In this document: positions 1-10,702 of the stretch, piece by piece | Position numbering within the stretch: position 1 is the stretch's first letter | Layout: each line of letters begins with the position of its first letter | Assembly: GCF_021650975.2 (NCBI RefSeq) | Contig: NZ_CP091285.1 | Coordinates: 4,464,001 to 4,528,000 of the forward strand | Direction of reading: 5' to 3' | Origin: Flavobacterium jumunjinense | GTDB taxonomy: Bacteria; Bacteroidota; Bacteroidia; Flavobacteriales; Flavobacteriaceae | DNA: 64,000 bases | The notes under the pieces: model-generated | Database searches by the model: none | What the model was told of the DNA's origin: nothing | Seen by the model: the letters and a program-made list of their open reading frames with translations, nothing else | Program-made: the position numbers and the translations under genes

Positions 1-161
1 TTTGTATTAAAGTTTGACTTTTGTATAGAATATCTATTCTTTTTATCTACTTCACTTCTATTTAAAATTAATATATCCGAAGAAGACACAAAACCAGAAC
101 TCACGAAACTATTCGCATAAGTTTGCCCCATATTCCCGTAACCAATAATAAGTATTCTCAT
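1..161 (-). CDS. Pyrroline-5-carboxylate reductase-like protein, N-terminal part (cut by window edge)
   Basis: The reading frame starts at an ATG at 159-161 and runs off the left edge. The first residues, MRILIIGYGNMGQTYANSF, form a Rossmann beta-alpha-beta nucleotide-binding motif with GxGxMG. This is typical of ProC, which reduces pyrroline-5-carboxylate to proline with NAD(P)H, and of related NADP oxidoreductases. Only about 53 residues are visible, so the substrate-binding half cannot be checked and another member of the F420/ProC-like superfamily remains possible. Confidence 0.55.
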   Translation of the reverse strand, partial: MRILIIGYGNMGQTYANSFVSSGFVSSSDILILNRSEVDKKNRYSIQKSNFNT

Positions 162-180
162 ATAATAATCTATTAAACAA

Positions 181-205
181 AAAACCCTGCAAATTGCAGG
201 GTTTT
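181..205 (-). terminator. Intrinsic terminator after yidC
   Basis: A 10-bp perfect stem (aaaaccctgc/gcagggtttt) with a 5-nt loop follows the yidC stop codon. On the minus strand it ends in a T run. It separates yidC from the proC-like gene. Confidence 0.8.
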
Positions 206-211
206 TAAAAA

Positions 212-2116
212 TTATTTTTTATTCGCTTTTTTTTGCGCTTCAGCTTGCTCCATCATTTCCCTCATTTTTCTTTGGAACTTACTTTCCGTTTTGGGTTTAG
301 ATTTATTTTCTTGAATTTTAGCAAGAATTTTATCCTCTTTCACGATATAGTTTTTAATTACTAACATAATTCCGATTGTAATTAAATTAGAAACAAAATA
401 ATATAACGATAAACCAGAAGCATAGTTATTAAAGAAAAACAACATCATTAAAGGAGAGATATAAATCATGATTTTCATGATTTTCCCCATATCTGGCATA
501 CCTTCTTGTGTTGGTGCACTCATTTGTTGATCACCCGTTGTCATTTTCATATAGAAAAATATAGCAATCGCAGCTAACAAGGCAAACAAACTAATATGAT
601 TTCCTGTAATGAATGAAATTACTGGAATATTTTGTTCCCACGTTAATAATGCATCGTAAGAAGATAAGTCATCTGCCCAAAGGAAGTTTTGTTGTCTTAA
701 ATCGAACATCGATGGGAAAAACTGAAATAAAGCATAGAATACAGGCATTTGCATTAAAGCTGGCAAACATCCTGCCATAGGATTTACACCTGCTTTAGAA
801 TACAACTTCATTGTTTCTTGTTGCTTTTTCATTGCGTTATCTTTGAATTTTTCATTCAATTCTGCAATTTCCGGACGTAATACTTTCATTTTTGCCTGAG
901 AAACATATGATTTATATGTTACAGGAGACATTGCAATACGCACTAAAATAGTAAAAATAATAATTGAAATCCCGTAACCTATTCCAATTCCAGAAATGAA
1001 TCCGAAAACAGGAATAAACACATAACGGTTAATCCAACCAAAAATTCCCCAACCTAATGGCATTATCTCATCTAAATTTTTATCATAATTATTTAAAATA
1101 TCATATTTAGAAGGTCCATAATACCAATTCATATTATAATTTACAACACCACCTTTAACTTCTAAAGGTAATTTTGCAACAAAATTCTTTGTAAATACAG
1201 AATCATTTGCTTCGTCATCTACTAAATTATCTGATTTGAATTTAGCCGTTTTGAAGGGTGTATCTGTTAAAAGTATCGATGTAAATAAATGTTGTTTGAA
1301 AGCAACATAAGAAACATCTTTTGCTTCATCTTCTGAATCTTTAGCAGCATTTAGATAGTCATCTTTTCCTCCTTCATATTCAAAAACCAATTCAGTATAT
1401 CTGTTTTCATAAGAAATACTTTTCTCATTACGAAATGTTTTTAATTGCCATTCTAAATCAATAGGTTTAGATGTATTAATAACATTTTCAAGACCTTGTG
1501 AACGAATTCCAAAATCTAACATATACTCTTTACCAGGTTTCAAAACATAGCGATATTCTAAAAACTGATTTGGACCTGCTTTCAGACGCATCGTAAGAAC
1601 TTCGTTTTCACCTTCTTTTGAATATTTAGGTTCAAAAAACATGTCTTTAGTATGAAGAACACGATTGTCTGCTGTATTAATAACTAAATCTAAGTTTGCG
1701 TTATTGTCTTTAATAAGTTTAACTGTTTTTTTTGAACCTTTTTCAAACTGATCAAATCCTAAAATACTTGCATCAACAATATAACCACCTTTATTTGCTA
1801 TTTTTAATGAAAGACCTTCATTTTTAATTTCTGTATACTCTTCTTTAGCAGAAGGTAATGTTGCAGAATAGGCAAAAGAACCTAATGCTTCTTTGGCTTT
1901 TACTTGAGATAATGAATCGTTTGCTGGAACAGTTTCTACCAATTTATCTGTAGTAGTGGTAACTGTTTCCTTCTTTTCTTTTTGAACTTGTTCTAATTTT
2001 TCTTTTTCCTTTATTTCCTCAGGTGTTGGTGCATTAGAATACATCATCCACATTAGAACTCCAGAAATTAATACAAATCCAATAATTGATTTAAAATCAA
2101 ACTTTTTTTCTTCCAT
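212..2116 (-). CDS. yidC: Membrane protein insertase YidC
   Basis: YidC inserts and folds inner-membrane proteins, alone or with the Sec translocon. The 634-aa product has the Gram-negative layout. A single N-terminal membrane segment (about 12-26) is followed by a charged linker, a large periplasmic beta domain (about 80-350), and the conserved five-helix insertase core (about 365-600) containing PVTYKSY and AGCLPALMQMPVFYALF. The tail is lysine-rich. It lies 38 bp downstream of pyrG on the same strand, and the two are probably co-transcribed. The length is normal for Bacteroidota. Confidence 0.97.
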   Translation of the reverse strand: MEEKKFDFKSIIGFVLISGVLMWMMYSNAPTPEEIKEKEKLEQVQKEKKETVTTTTDKLVETVPANDSLSQVKAKEALGSFAYSATLPSAKEEYTEIKNEGLSLKIANKGGYIVDASILGFDQFEKGSKKTVKLIKDNNANLDLVINTADNRVLHTKDMFFEPKYSKEGENEVLTMRLKAGPNQFLEYRYVLKPGKEYMLDFGIRSQGLENVINTSKPIDLEWQLKTFRNEKSISYENRYTELVFEYEGGKDDYLNAAKDSEDEAKDVSYVAFKQHLFTSILLTDTPFKTAKFKSDNLVDDEANDSVFTKNFVAKLPLEVKGGVVNYNMNWYYGPSKYDILNNYDKNLDEIMPLGWGIFGWINRYVFIPVFGFISGIGIGYGISIIIFTILVRIAMSPVTYKSYVSQAKMKVLRPEIAELNEKFKDNAMKKQQETMKLYSKAGVNPMAGCLPALMQMPVFYALFQFFPSMFDLRQQNFLWADDLSSYDALLTWEQNIPVISFITGNHISLFALLAAIAIFFYMKMTTGDQQMSAPTQEGMPDMGKIMKIMIYISPLMMLFFFNNYASGLSLYYFVSNLITIGIMLVIKNYIVKEDKILAKIQENKSKPKTESKFQRKMREMMEQAEAQKKANKK

Positions 2117-2154
2117 TTAAAATAGTATTCAGTTTACTTAGTATTGTAAACCCG

Positions 2155-3822
<1,668 letters not shown>

Positions 3823-3849
3823 TTATGCCTTGCTTATTAAAAAACGTGG

Positions 3850-3881
3850 CAAAAGTACAACTAAATTTATGAATTTGACAA
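3850..3881 (-). promoter_or_regulatory. Bacteroidota-type promoter of pyrG-yidC
   Basis: Read on the minus strand, TTG (3879-3881), 21 bp, then TACTTTTG (3850-3857). This fits the Bacteroidota primary sigma consensus, TTG at -33 and TAnnTTTG at -7 with 17-23 bp between. It implies a leader of roughly 70 nt before the pyrG ATG. Confidence 0.6.
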
Positions 3882-3979
3882 TTTAGAATTACGAAAATTG
3901 GTAATTATTGTTAAAATAAAATTGTTAAAATTTAACTTTTTTTTATATATTTATAAACTAACCAATTAAATTAATTAAA

Positions 3980-4336
3980 ATGGAAGTATCAAAATTAAAC
4001 AGATTTTTAGCATTATTTATTGATGGTCTAATTTTTTCTATACCCGCTTATATTGTCGGTGCTTTAGGTTTAGGCATGGTAGACACAATTATTTCTCTAT
4101 TGAGTCTCGTTTACTTATTAATTAAAGATGCCTTATTTGAAGGACAAAGTATTGGCAAAAAAATAATGAAGTACAAAGCTGTAAGAGAAGATGGTTCTTC
4201 TTTAAAAGGTGATTTTGTTACTAGCTTGAAAAGAAATATAACACTATTATTAATCATTGTTGATCCGATTTTAGTTTTACTAGATAAGCCAAGACTTGGT
4301 GATGGAATTGCTCAAACTAAAGTAGTAAATGTTTAA
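3980..4336 (+). CDS. RDD family membrane protein
   Basis: A 118-aa protein with an RDD-type domain. It has R8/A11/D15 in the first helix (NRFLALFIDGLIF), then KDALFEGQSIGKKIMKYK, the conserved post-helix basic stretch, and two to three hydrophobic segments. RDD proteins are small inner-membrane proteins of uncertain role, and some act in cation or envelope homeostasis. The gene is a single transcription unit, divergent from pyrG and ended by a strong hairpin. The exact function cannot be read from the sequence. Confidence 0.85.
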   Translation: MEVSKLNRFLALFIDGLIFSIPAYIVGALGLGMVDTIISLLSLVYLLIKDALFEGQSIGKKIMKYKAVREDGSSLKGDFVTSLKRNITLLLIIVDPILVLLDKPRLGDGIAQTKVVNV

Positions 4337-4371
4337 TTTTATACTAGAATCTTTAAAATGTATTCAAAACA

Positions 4372-4398
4372 AAAGAGTCCTGAAAATCAGGACTCTTT
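4372..4398. terminator. Bidirectional intrinsic terminator
   Basis: A 12-bp perfect stem (aaagagtcctga/tcaggactcttt) with a 3-nt loop. It has A/T runs on both sides and lies between two converging genes. Confidence 0.85.
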
Positions 4399-4423
4399 CT
4401 CGTTAATAATGTAAAATTATATT

Positions 4424-4948
4424 TTATTTTAATGCAATCTTTATTATTTTAGAAGTACTTATATTGTAATGTTTAACAACCTCATCATAGTTATTGATAT
4501 CTAAAGTTTCTGCCGTTTTATTTCCAAAGTTTGCAGGAATAACAACGACTCTAAATACTTGATTTTGTGACCAACTTGAACTTAAAGTATTTAAATTGAA
4601 ATTAGCTGCTAAAAACACATTCGCATCATAACGAGTAAAATCAAAGTTGTAATCTAATTCATCTCCTCCTCCTAAATAATATGTATGGGGCATTAATCTC
4701 CAAACATCGTTTCCGTTATTCACTTCATATAGATGATAAATTAGAACCATATCTGAAGCATAAATTGTATGTGGATAATCTAAGAAAACATTGAAGTTAT
4801 TTCCTGAATGAAAATCTACATTAGAATATTCAAATACTTCACCAATGGTATCATTATCTATTGAGTCTGCAACCATTACTTCTTCTGTAACACAACTTTG
4901 TAACGTAATCATTCCGATTAAAGCTAAAATTAAAGTAAATTTTTTCAT
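4424..4948 (-). CDS. Hypothetical lipoprotein
   Basis: A 174-aa protein with a lipoprotein signal peptide: a positively charged start, a hydrophobic core and the lipobox LQSC with Cys19. The mature part is rich in Asp, Asn and aromatic residues and looks beta-rich. I recognise no family. It is probably anchored in the outer or inner membrane facing the periplasm. It is a single gene between two terminator-like hairpins. Confidence 0.75.
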   Translation of the reverse strand: MKKFTLILALIGMITLQSCVTEEVMVADSIDNDTIGEVFEYSNVDFHSGNNFNVFLDYPHTIYASDMVLIYHLYEVNNGNDVWRLMPHTYYLGGGDELDYNFDFTRYDANVFLAANFNLNTLSSSWSQNQVFRVVVIPANFGNKTAETLDINNYDEVVKHYNISTSKIIKIALK

Positions 4949-5126
4949 AACTATTTCGTTTAATATTTTTGATATTAGTTATTATTCAATAGTCATGCCA
5001 AAAAATATTTATGTATTTATTCCTTCTCAAATAATCTTCCTATTATATGGTTAGTCTTCTTATATATAAGAAGAGTTGGTTAATTACATAAGAAAGCAAT
5101 TAATAGTAAATCATTTTTCATCAAAA

Positions 5127-5163
5127 AAGTCCAATAACAAAAATGAATTTTGTTATTGGACTT
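5127..5163 (-). terminator. Intrinsic terminator after the BNR-repeat T9SS gene
   Basis: A 16-bp perfect stem (5127-5142 with 5148-5163) and a 5-nt loop. It lies just beyond the stop codon of the 993-aa gene, with a T run on the minus strand. Confidence 0.85.
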
Positions 5164-5188
5164 AACTATTAATTGTTAAAAAAGGTAA

Positions 5189-8170
5189 TTATTCTATTAT
5201 TAACTTTTTCGTTGTGAAACTGCTCACTGTATTAATGTTTACAAAATATAATCCCGACGCAAAATCTGAGGTATTAATTTTTAATGTATTCATTAAGCTT
5301 TTATCTTTAGCATAATATACAAGTTTACCTAAGGTATTGTATATTTTTATAGATACATTTTCGTCTTTATTCCATACTAAGCTAACATTATTTGTTGCAG
5401 GATTAGGAAATAATGATATTGTATTTAATGCTTCAAATTCACTTATGTTTAATGCTCCAGGTTCAAATAGATCAGATTTCCATAACCCTCTTCCATATGT
5501 TCCTGCAAATAGTTTATTACTTGCTGTATTAATTTCTAATTCGCTAATTTGAACATTTGGTAAATTATTGCTAAATGGCAACCATTCTGCTGCTGGATCT
5601 GTTGTTCCAATATAATATACTCCATAATTCATCCCTACATAAAGTCCATCTTGTTCGTGGTCTGTCCATACTAATGCTAATGCACTAAAACCAGGTAAAT
5701 TCTTTAAATAACTTGTCCAATTTACTCCTCCGTCTGTACTAACATATACTTTTTGAGCTCCAGTTGTTGCAATCGCTATTTTATTAGCATCTGTAGGGTG
5801 AATTGCAATAGAATTTATACTTCCAGAAAAGCCACTCAGTGTTGTCCAGTTTGTTATTCCTCCATTTGCTGTTTTATATAGTGTACTACCTATTGCAGCA
5901 AACATAATAGTATTGTTTGATGGTGCAATTTTTAAATGATTTAAGTTACCACCGAACGTTTGAGAAATAGCTGTCCAAGTTGATCCTCCATCATTAGATC
6001 TATATACCTGATCGTATCCTGAATATATTCTATTCGCTATTAATGGATCTTGTTCAAATGGTGTTACCCAGTTTCCATCTTTATTATCTGGTGAGTTTAA
6101 TCCAAAATAAGTTGTACCTTGATTATTCGACTTATATAGCGAACCGTTTTGGGTTGTTCCGTATAGCGTATTATTGTTTGTTTTATCTACAAATGTTTCC
6201 ATTCCATCTGCTCCTAACCAATCTTTCCATACGCCCGTACTTGTAAATACTGATGCTCCATTATCTTGAGCTCCGCCCGTAATTACTTCTGGTACATTTT
6301 GATTAACACCTATTTTATAGAATTGTCTGATTCCTAATCCTGTACTTAAATCGGTATAATAATTACTATTTACAACCAAAGGATTTTCTGCTACAAAAAT
6401 TCCACCATCGCTACCAACATACAATTTATCGCCAACATATTCCATAATATCAATATCAGCATGACAATAGCCTATATTTTGATTTGCAGCACTTCCTGGT
6501 ACCCATTGTGAAGTAATGCTAAAAGTATCTCCTGCGTTTGTTGATCTCCAAGATAAAATACCTGCAATATGCACATCGTTAGCATCATTAGGGTTTACTG
6601 CTATGTCCATATCTCTAGGTGCTTGTCCTCTATCATCGTCTGCATTAGATTCATACCCGAAATAGTTATTTGTACCATGATTTAGCTTTGTAAATGAATT
6701 ACCACTGTCTGTAGATCTATAAAATGCTCCAAATTTTCCATTTTCAGCTTCTAGAATATATACTACATTTGGGTTATTTGCCGAAACACCCATCATTTTT
6801 GGTCCTGTTGAAAGTGGTGAATTTGATTCAAAACCATTTTCAAAAAGCACTCCTAAAGTTACATCTTCTATGCTTACATCATCCAAAGTTAATCCTCTTC
6901 CATAATTTGATTTCCCTTCAAAAGCAACATAATATTCTGAAGACTGGTTTGGTAAATCTAGCGTTATATCTTGCCAAGCAGTTGTTTCTGCTGTATAAGT
7001 TGCTAATACTGTCCAAGTTCCTCCTAATGATGTTTTATATAGTACTTTTAATTCATCAATATCCGAATCCCAACTCACGTTTGTATAAGAAAAATTAAGT
7101 TTTGGAGCTGTTGCTCCAGTTAGATTTACTACTGGTGGTATTAAACGCGTTACTGGGTGACTATAATTATTTATATAAAACAATCCTAAACCGTTTCCAG
7201 TTCTTGGGTCTACAGTATTATTTAAATTAGAAGATGCAGAAATCCAGTTTGTTGTTCCAGAAGCATATTCTTGTTGGTAGATGCTTAATGCATTTTCGGT
7301 GGTAAATGTTACTCCTCCGTCTATAGATTTAAAGTACTTATTTCCCGTTGCATAAATAGTACTTGTTACACCTGGTTTAAATTCTACATCATAGCCCGTT
7401 GTTGCTAAAGCATGAATTATTGTCCATGTAGCTCCTGAATCTGTTGATTTATAAATTCCTCCTCCTTGCACACTACAATACATTTTAGTATCGTCTGTAG
7501 GGTCTATTAATATTTTATTTACAGTTCCTGCTCCTGTATCTGACAACAATGACCAAGTGCTTCCTGAATCTGTAGAGCTAAAAATTGCTCCGTTTGAAGA
7601 TCCCCAAAAATAGTTTGTATTGTCTAATGGGTTTATTGTTAGTGCAGAAACAGTAAGATTTGACATATTATCTGTTAAAACCGTCCAAGTTGTTCCTCCG
7701 TCTACAGTTCTCCATACTCCTCCTGATGCTCCTCCTACAATAATATGGTTTCTGTTTGCGCTTTCTACACTTACTGAAGTTATTCTCCCCACTCCTGGAT
7801 TCCATCCGTTTGAGTTGTCATCGCTCCAATAGGTTGGTCCAACTTCTTCCCAAGTTCCTTGTGCTGTTTTAGCAAAAGTAGTACTGCTATTGTTTCTATA
7901 TTGATTGTATCTTTCTAATTCATTATAATAAAATTCTGGTGTTTTAAGTATCCCATTTTCATCCATATTTCTTAAGGCATCGTATTCCCATCTTTTATAA
8001 GGTTTATATCCTTTTCCTCTTTCTTTTCCTACGATTGCAAAATGTGCTTCTGCTTTGGCTTGAATTTCTTGAACAGTGTAGGTTCCTTTTATTATCATCT
8101 CTTTGTATTCTTGCGACCAGGAATTACTGGCAAAGCAGACGACTAATAATAAACTAATGTAATTTTTCAT
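5189..8170 (-). CDS. Secreted BNR/VPS10-like repeat protein with T9SS type A sorting domain
   Basis: A 993-aa protein with signal peptide MKNYISLLLVVCFASNSWSQ. Many short repeats carry the BNR/sortilin motif (S-T-D-G-G-x-T-W and variants such as RSNDGGSTWTAIS), in two groups at about 140-300 and 470-900. They predict one or more beta-propellers. Between them, at about 300-460, is a jelly-roll-like insert (WQDITLDL, FEGKSNYGRGLTLDDVSI). The last ~75 residues start SLFPNPATNNVSLVW and end in KKLIIE, the type A tail that directs export and surface attachment by the type IX secretion system. Its role may be adhesion or glycan binding. No sialidase catalytic set could be assigned. Confidence 0.88.
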   Translation of the reverse strand: MKNYISLLLVVCFASNSWSQEYKEMIIKGTYTVQEIQAKAEAHFAIVGKERGKGYKPYKRWEYDALRNMDENGILKTPEFYYNELERYNQYRNNSSTTFAKTAQGTWEEVGPTYWSDDNSNGWNPGVGRITSVSVESANRNHIIVGGASGGVWRTVDGGTTWTVLTDNMSNLTVSALTINPLDNTNYFWGSSNGAIFSSTDSGSTWSLLSDTGAGTVNKILIDPTDDTKMYCSVQGGGIYKSTDSGATWTIIHALATTGYDVEFKPGVTSTIYATGNKYFKSIDGGVTFTTENALSIYQQEYASGTTNWISASSNLNNTVDPRTGNGLGLFYINNYSHPVTRLIPPVVNLTGATAPKLNFSYTNVSWDSDIDELKVLYKTSLGGTWTVLATYTAETTAWQDITLDLPNQSSEYYVAFEGKSNYGRGLTLDDVSIEDVTLGVLFENGFESNSPLSTGPKMMGVSANNPNVVYILEAENGKFGAFYRSTDSGNSFTKLNHGTNNYFGYESNADDDRGQAPRDMDIAVNPNDANDVHIAGILSWRSTNAGDTFSITSQWVPGSAANQNIGYCHADIDIMEYVGDKLYVGSDGGIFVAENPLVVNSNYYTDLSTGLGIRQFYKIGVNQNVPEVITGGAQDNGASVFTSTGVWKDWLGADGMETFVDKTNNNTLYGTTQNGSLYKSNNQGTTYFGLNSPDNKDGNWVTPFEQDPLIANRIYSGYDQVYRSNDGGSTWTAISQTFGGNLNHLKIAPSNNTIMFAAIGSTLYKTANGGITNWTTLSGFSGSINSIAIHPTDANKIAIATTGAQKVYVSTDGGVNWTSYLKNLPGFSALALVWTDHEQDGLYVGMNYGVYYIGTTDPAAEWLPFSNNLPNVQISELEINTASNKLFAGTYGRGLWKSDLFEPGALNISEFEALNTISLFPNPATNNVSLVWNKDENVSIKIYNTLGKLVYYAKDKSLMNTLKINTSDFASGLYFVNINTVSSFTTKKLIIE

Positions 8171-8581
8171 TTTAAATATTTAATTTGGTTATGGTTGAAT
8201 TTTAGTTTTTTCTTTACTTTTTAGATCACATTAAAAACAACACAATCTAAAAAACACCTAATCAGTTAATTATTAGAGTATTATTTTTTATATCTTTTTA
8301 AAATCTGATTGTAAATTTAGATATTTTTAAACAAGAAAACAAGACTCCTTACTTTAACAACTATATTTTACTTTATCAAAAAATCATTCTATATTGAATT
8401 TTCAAAAATGAATAGCACAAATTCATTAGCATTTTTCAAATAAATAAAATTATAAACTACTAATTTAAAAAAGTTATAAATAAAATAGAGAGGCATTTTT
8501 ACCTCTCTATTTTTAAATTATTTTTTTATCATAGTACTTTTTCTATGAACAAAAAGCTGTTTACTGATTCATTTACTTGTG
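8171..8581. other. Gene-free interval with one terminator
   Basis: About 410 bp of very AT-rich DNA between two minus-strand genes. Apart from the hairpin at 8483-8512 I see no ORF of useful size and no clear TAnnTTTG element. Confidence 0.5.
8483..8512 (-). terminator. Intrinsic terminator after the DUF1353 gene
   Basis: An 11-bp stem (aaatagagagg/cctctctattt) with an 8-nt loop and flanking A/T runs. It lies about 70 bp past the DUF1353 stop codon. Confidence 0.75.
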
Positions 8582-9394
8582 TTAACTAAAAAAAATCCAT
8601 TTTTTACCAAAGTGATGAGCAATTGCGTGTTGATAGACCTTAACAGGTTCTACTTTAGACCATGCTTCAACTGGACTAACGCCTTTTGCTAGCATTGCAT
8701 AATAAAACATATCATGCACGTCATCAAACGTATTATTTCTTGTATCGCACTCCACATCGTGAAACACAGATGCAAATCGGTATTTCCCTGCAAAGGGTGG
8801 TCCTGCAACACTCCAAAGTGAAGCTGGTATTGAAGCTCCGTCTACAACATGTCCTGTAGGAGCTGTCCATCTTTTTCCATACGGATCTATATAAGTCACA
8901 TTGCTTGTTAACCTCATTTTACGTCCATCATCTAACCATTCTGGATTAAAAACTCCTTCAAAATATCCGTAACTTGGTGTTGGGTTACATGTTGTATCTG
9001 GTACATCAAACTCACCCCATAAATTCACACCATTACTTTTATAACGAGTTGGTTTTGGAAAGTAATGTCCTCTTACTCTTGCTGGTGTTTTTTCCGCCCA
9101 CTCTTCCCATGATTGTCCAAAAGGTATATTCCAGAGTATTGCTGAGAATTGTCTAACTCCGTTTCTTACTTTATGATCTGCTTTATATCTTCCCCAATAA
9201 GGTTGACCTCCCATGGCTTTAAAATCATTTTCCTCTGGGTTTGTAAATACTGAAATGTCTTTATCAAACATTGGTTTTTGCCATTGATTTGATACCTCAT
9301 CATACACTTCTGTTATTTCATCTACATTCATTTTCTCAATTTCTAAAAGAGACATTTCTTTGATTTTTCCGTCTAAAAATTTTATTTTTTTCAT
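8582..9394 (-). CDS. DUF1353 domain protein
   Basis: The ATG at 9394 gives 270 aa. The longer frame to 9460 would need a TTG start, so I chose the ATG. The C-terminal half carries the DUF1353 signature: VDGASIPASLWS, then a His-Asp pair in FHDVECD, then the helix FDDVHDMFYYAMLAKGV. DUF1353 is common in phages and is of unproven function. The N-terminal ~150 residues are unfamiliar and rich in Trp and aromatic residues. No signal peptide is visible. A 120-aa unknown gene starts its stop-to-start gap about 110 bp upstream on the same strand, and the two may form an operon. No other phage genes are nearby. Confidence 0.7.
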   Translation of the reverse strand: MKKIKFLDGKIKEMSLLEIEKMNVDEITEVYDEVSNQWQKPMFDKDISVFTNPEENDFKAMGGQPYWGRYKADHKVRNGVRQFSAILWNIPFGQSWEEWAEKTPARVRGHYFPKPTRYKSNGVNLWGEFDVPDTTCNPTPSYGYFEGVFNPEWLDDGRKMRLTSNVTYIDPYGKRWTAPTGHVVDGASIPASLWSVAGPPFAGKYRFASVFHDVECDTRNNTFDDVHDMFYYAMLAKGVSPVEAWSKVEPVKVYQHAIAHHFGKKWIFFS

Positions 9395-9502
9395 ATTTTT
9401 TATAGATATTTCATCCCTAAAGGAATTTTTAATTAATTGAATTTGTAAGTTAATTACCAATAGGTCAGTCTTAGACTTTAACTAATTGAATGACTGTATG
9501 GT

Positions 9503-9865
9503 TTAATTATTAAATTCTTCTACTACTACTTTTGTTTCTGTTATTGTTAATTTTCTGTTTCCATCTGTTTTTTGCATTGGTGCAACTGCAAAACCTCCAT
9601 CTGAAAAATTACCTTTAGAATACCTAACTGTATTCCCGCTTTGCCAAATGCATATTTTATTATTACTTTCTTCGAAGGTTATTTCTAATACTTTTTTATC
9701 GAATTCATTTTGATTGCCAACCCATGGAATCCATATTTCATGTACTGAAGTGTGACCTGAATGGATTGTGAGTCGATCATTATCTGGATTCTCTTTTTTA
9801 ACAATATGCAACGTTTCTTTGCTATTATTAATTATTTCCTTTATAGCTGTTATTCCAAATGCCAT
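9503..9865 (-). CDS. Hypothetical protein, 120 aa
   Basis: No family recognised. The protein is small, apparently soluble and beta-rich, without signal peptide or membrane segment. It has several Trp residues (EIWIPWVG, ICIWQSG) and a closing run of alternating polar and hydrophobic residues (RKLTITETKVVVEEF). It lies upstream of the DUF1353 gene in the same orientation, which suggests a functional pair. It could be a sensor, inhibitor or binding partner of the DUF1353 protein, but this is only inference from neighbourhood. Confidence 0.65.
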   Translation of the reverse strand: MAFGITAIKEIINNSKETLHIVKKENPDNDRLTIHSGHTSVHEIWIPWVGNQNEFDKKVLEITFEESNNKICIWQSGNTVRYSKGNFSDGGFAVAPMQKTDGNRKLTITETKVVVEEFNN

Positions 9866-9984
9866 TTTTCTTTTTTTTAATTCCTACTCATTTGGCTTTT
9901 CGGTTTCGCCCTGTTTGATATGGTTTCTAGTCTCCATTTTGTTTGTTAGCTAACTACTTTGTAAAATTCCTCATTTGTAAGCAC

Positions 9985-10014
9985 AAAAAAATCCCTAACG
10001 ATGGGGATTTTTTA
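9985..10014 (-). terminator. Intrinsic terminator of the kinase/regulator operon
   Basis: A 10-bp stem (aaaaaatccc/gggatttttt) with an 8-nt loop. On the minus strand it ends in a T run. It follows the response-regulator gene that ends at 10091. A related, decayed copy lies at about 12972-12995. Confidence 0.7.
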
Positions 10015-10090
10015 TGATTTACATACTGATTATTTTTAAAAAAAATTGTATCTAAGGCTTGTTCTGTTCTGACAATGTCTTGTTTTCTTT

Positions 10091-10702
10091 TTAGAAGTCG
10101 TATTTTCTTTCGATAGCAAATCGGATAAGATCGGTTTTGCCGTAAATATTCATTTTTTTAAGTATGTTTTTTCTATGGGTATCTACAGTACTTTTTGCAA
10201 CAAATAATAGGTCTGCAATTTCTTGCGATGTTTTCCCTTCTCCAACAAATCTTAAAATTTCTTTTTCTCTTTTGCTTAAAATGATTTCTTCTTTGGTTAG
10301 ATTGTCTTTCGTAATTATTGCATCATCATAATAGGGTATGTTTTTTGAGACACTTTTTATTGCTTCTATTAATTTTTTCAAAGATGAACTCTTCATTATA
10401 TATCCAATTGCTCCAGCTTTTTTCATTTGATCAATGGCTTCGTCTTGATCGAACATACTAAAGGCTATTAGATTAATATTCGGAAATTCTTTTTTTATTA
10501 TTCGCGTTGCTGTAATTCCGTCGCATTTTGGCATTCTTATATCGGTTACTACAATATCTGGTTCTTTGTTTCTTACTAATTCTACCAACATTTCTCCGTC
10601 TAAAGCTTCACCAACTACCGTTATTTCTTCTTCATATTCTAACGCTAATTTTATTCCATCTATTAATGCTTGATGGTCTTCTGCTATAACAATTCGTATC
10701 AT
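10091..10702 (-). CDS. NarL/LuxR-family response regulator
   Basis: A 203-aa two-domain regulator. The receiver domain (about 2-120) has the acidic pair E8-D9, phosphoacceptor D54 in VVTDIRMP and the conserved Lys in YIMKSSS. The C-terminal LuxR-type helix-turn-helix (about 138-200) contains LSKREKEILRFVGEGKTSQEIADLL. The ATG overlaps the kinase stop codon (ATGA), so the two are translationally coupled and the kinase at 10699-12462 is the probable partner. The targets are unknown. Confidence 0.95.
   Translation of the reverse strand: MIRIVIAEDHQALIDGIKLALEYEEEITVVGEALDGEMLVELVRNKEPDIVVTDIRMPKCDGITATRIIKKEFPNINLIAFSMFDQDEAIDQMKKAGAIGYIMKSSSLKKLIEAIKSVSKNIPYYDDAIITKDNLTKEEIILSKREKEILRFVGEGKTSQEIADLLFVAKSTVDTHRKNILKKMNIYGKTDLIRFAIERKYDF

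Noticed and set aside
5189..8170. Assignment as a sialidase
   Set aside because: BNR-type repeats are present, but no catalytic Arg triad or FRIP motif could be found, so only the repeat fold is supported.
8582..9394. DUF1353 as a sign of a phage remnant
   Set aside because: No other phage gene, attachment repeat or tRNA target in the neighbourhood.
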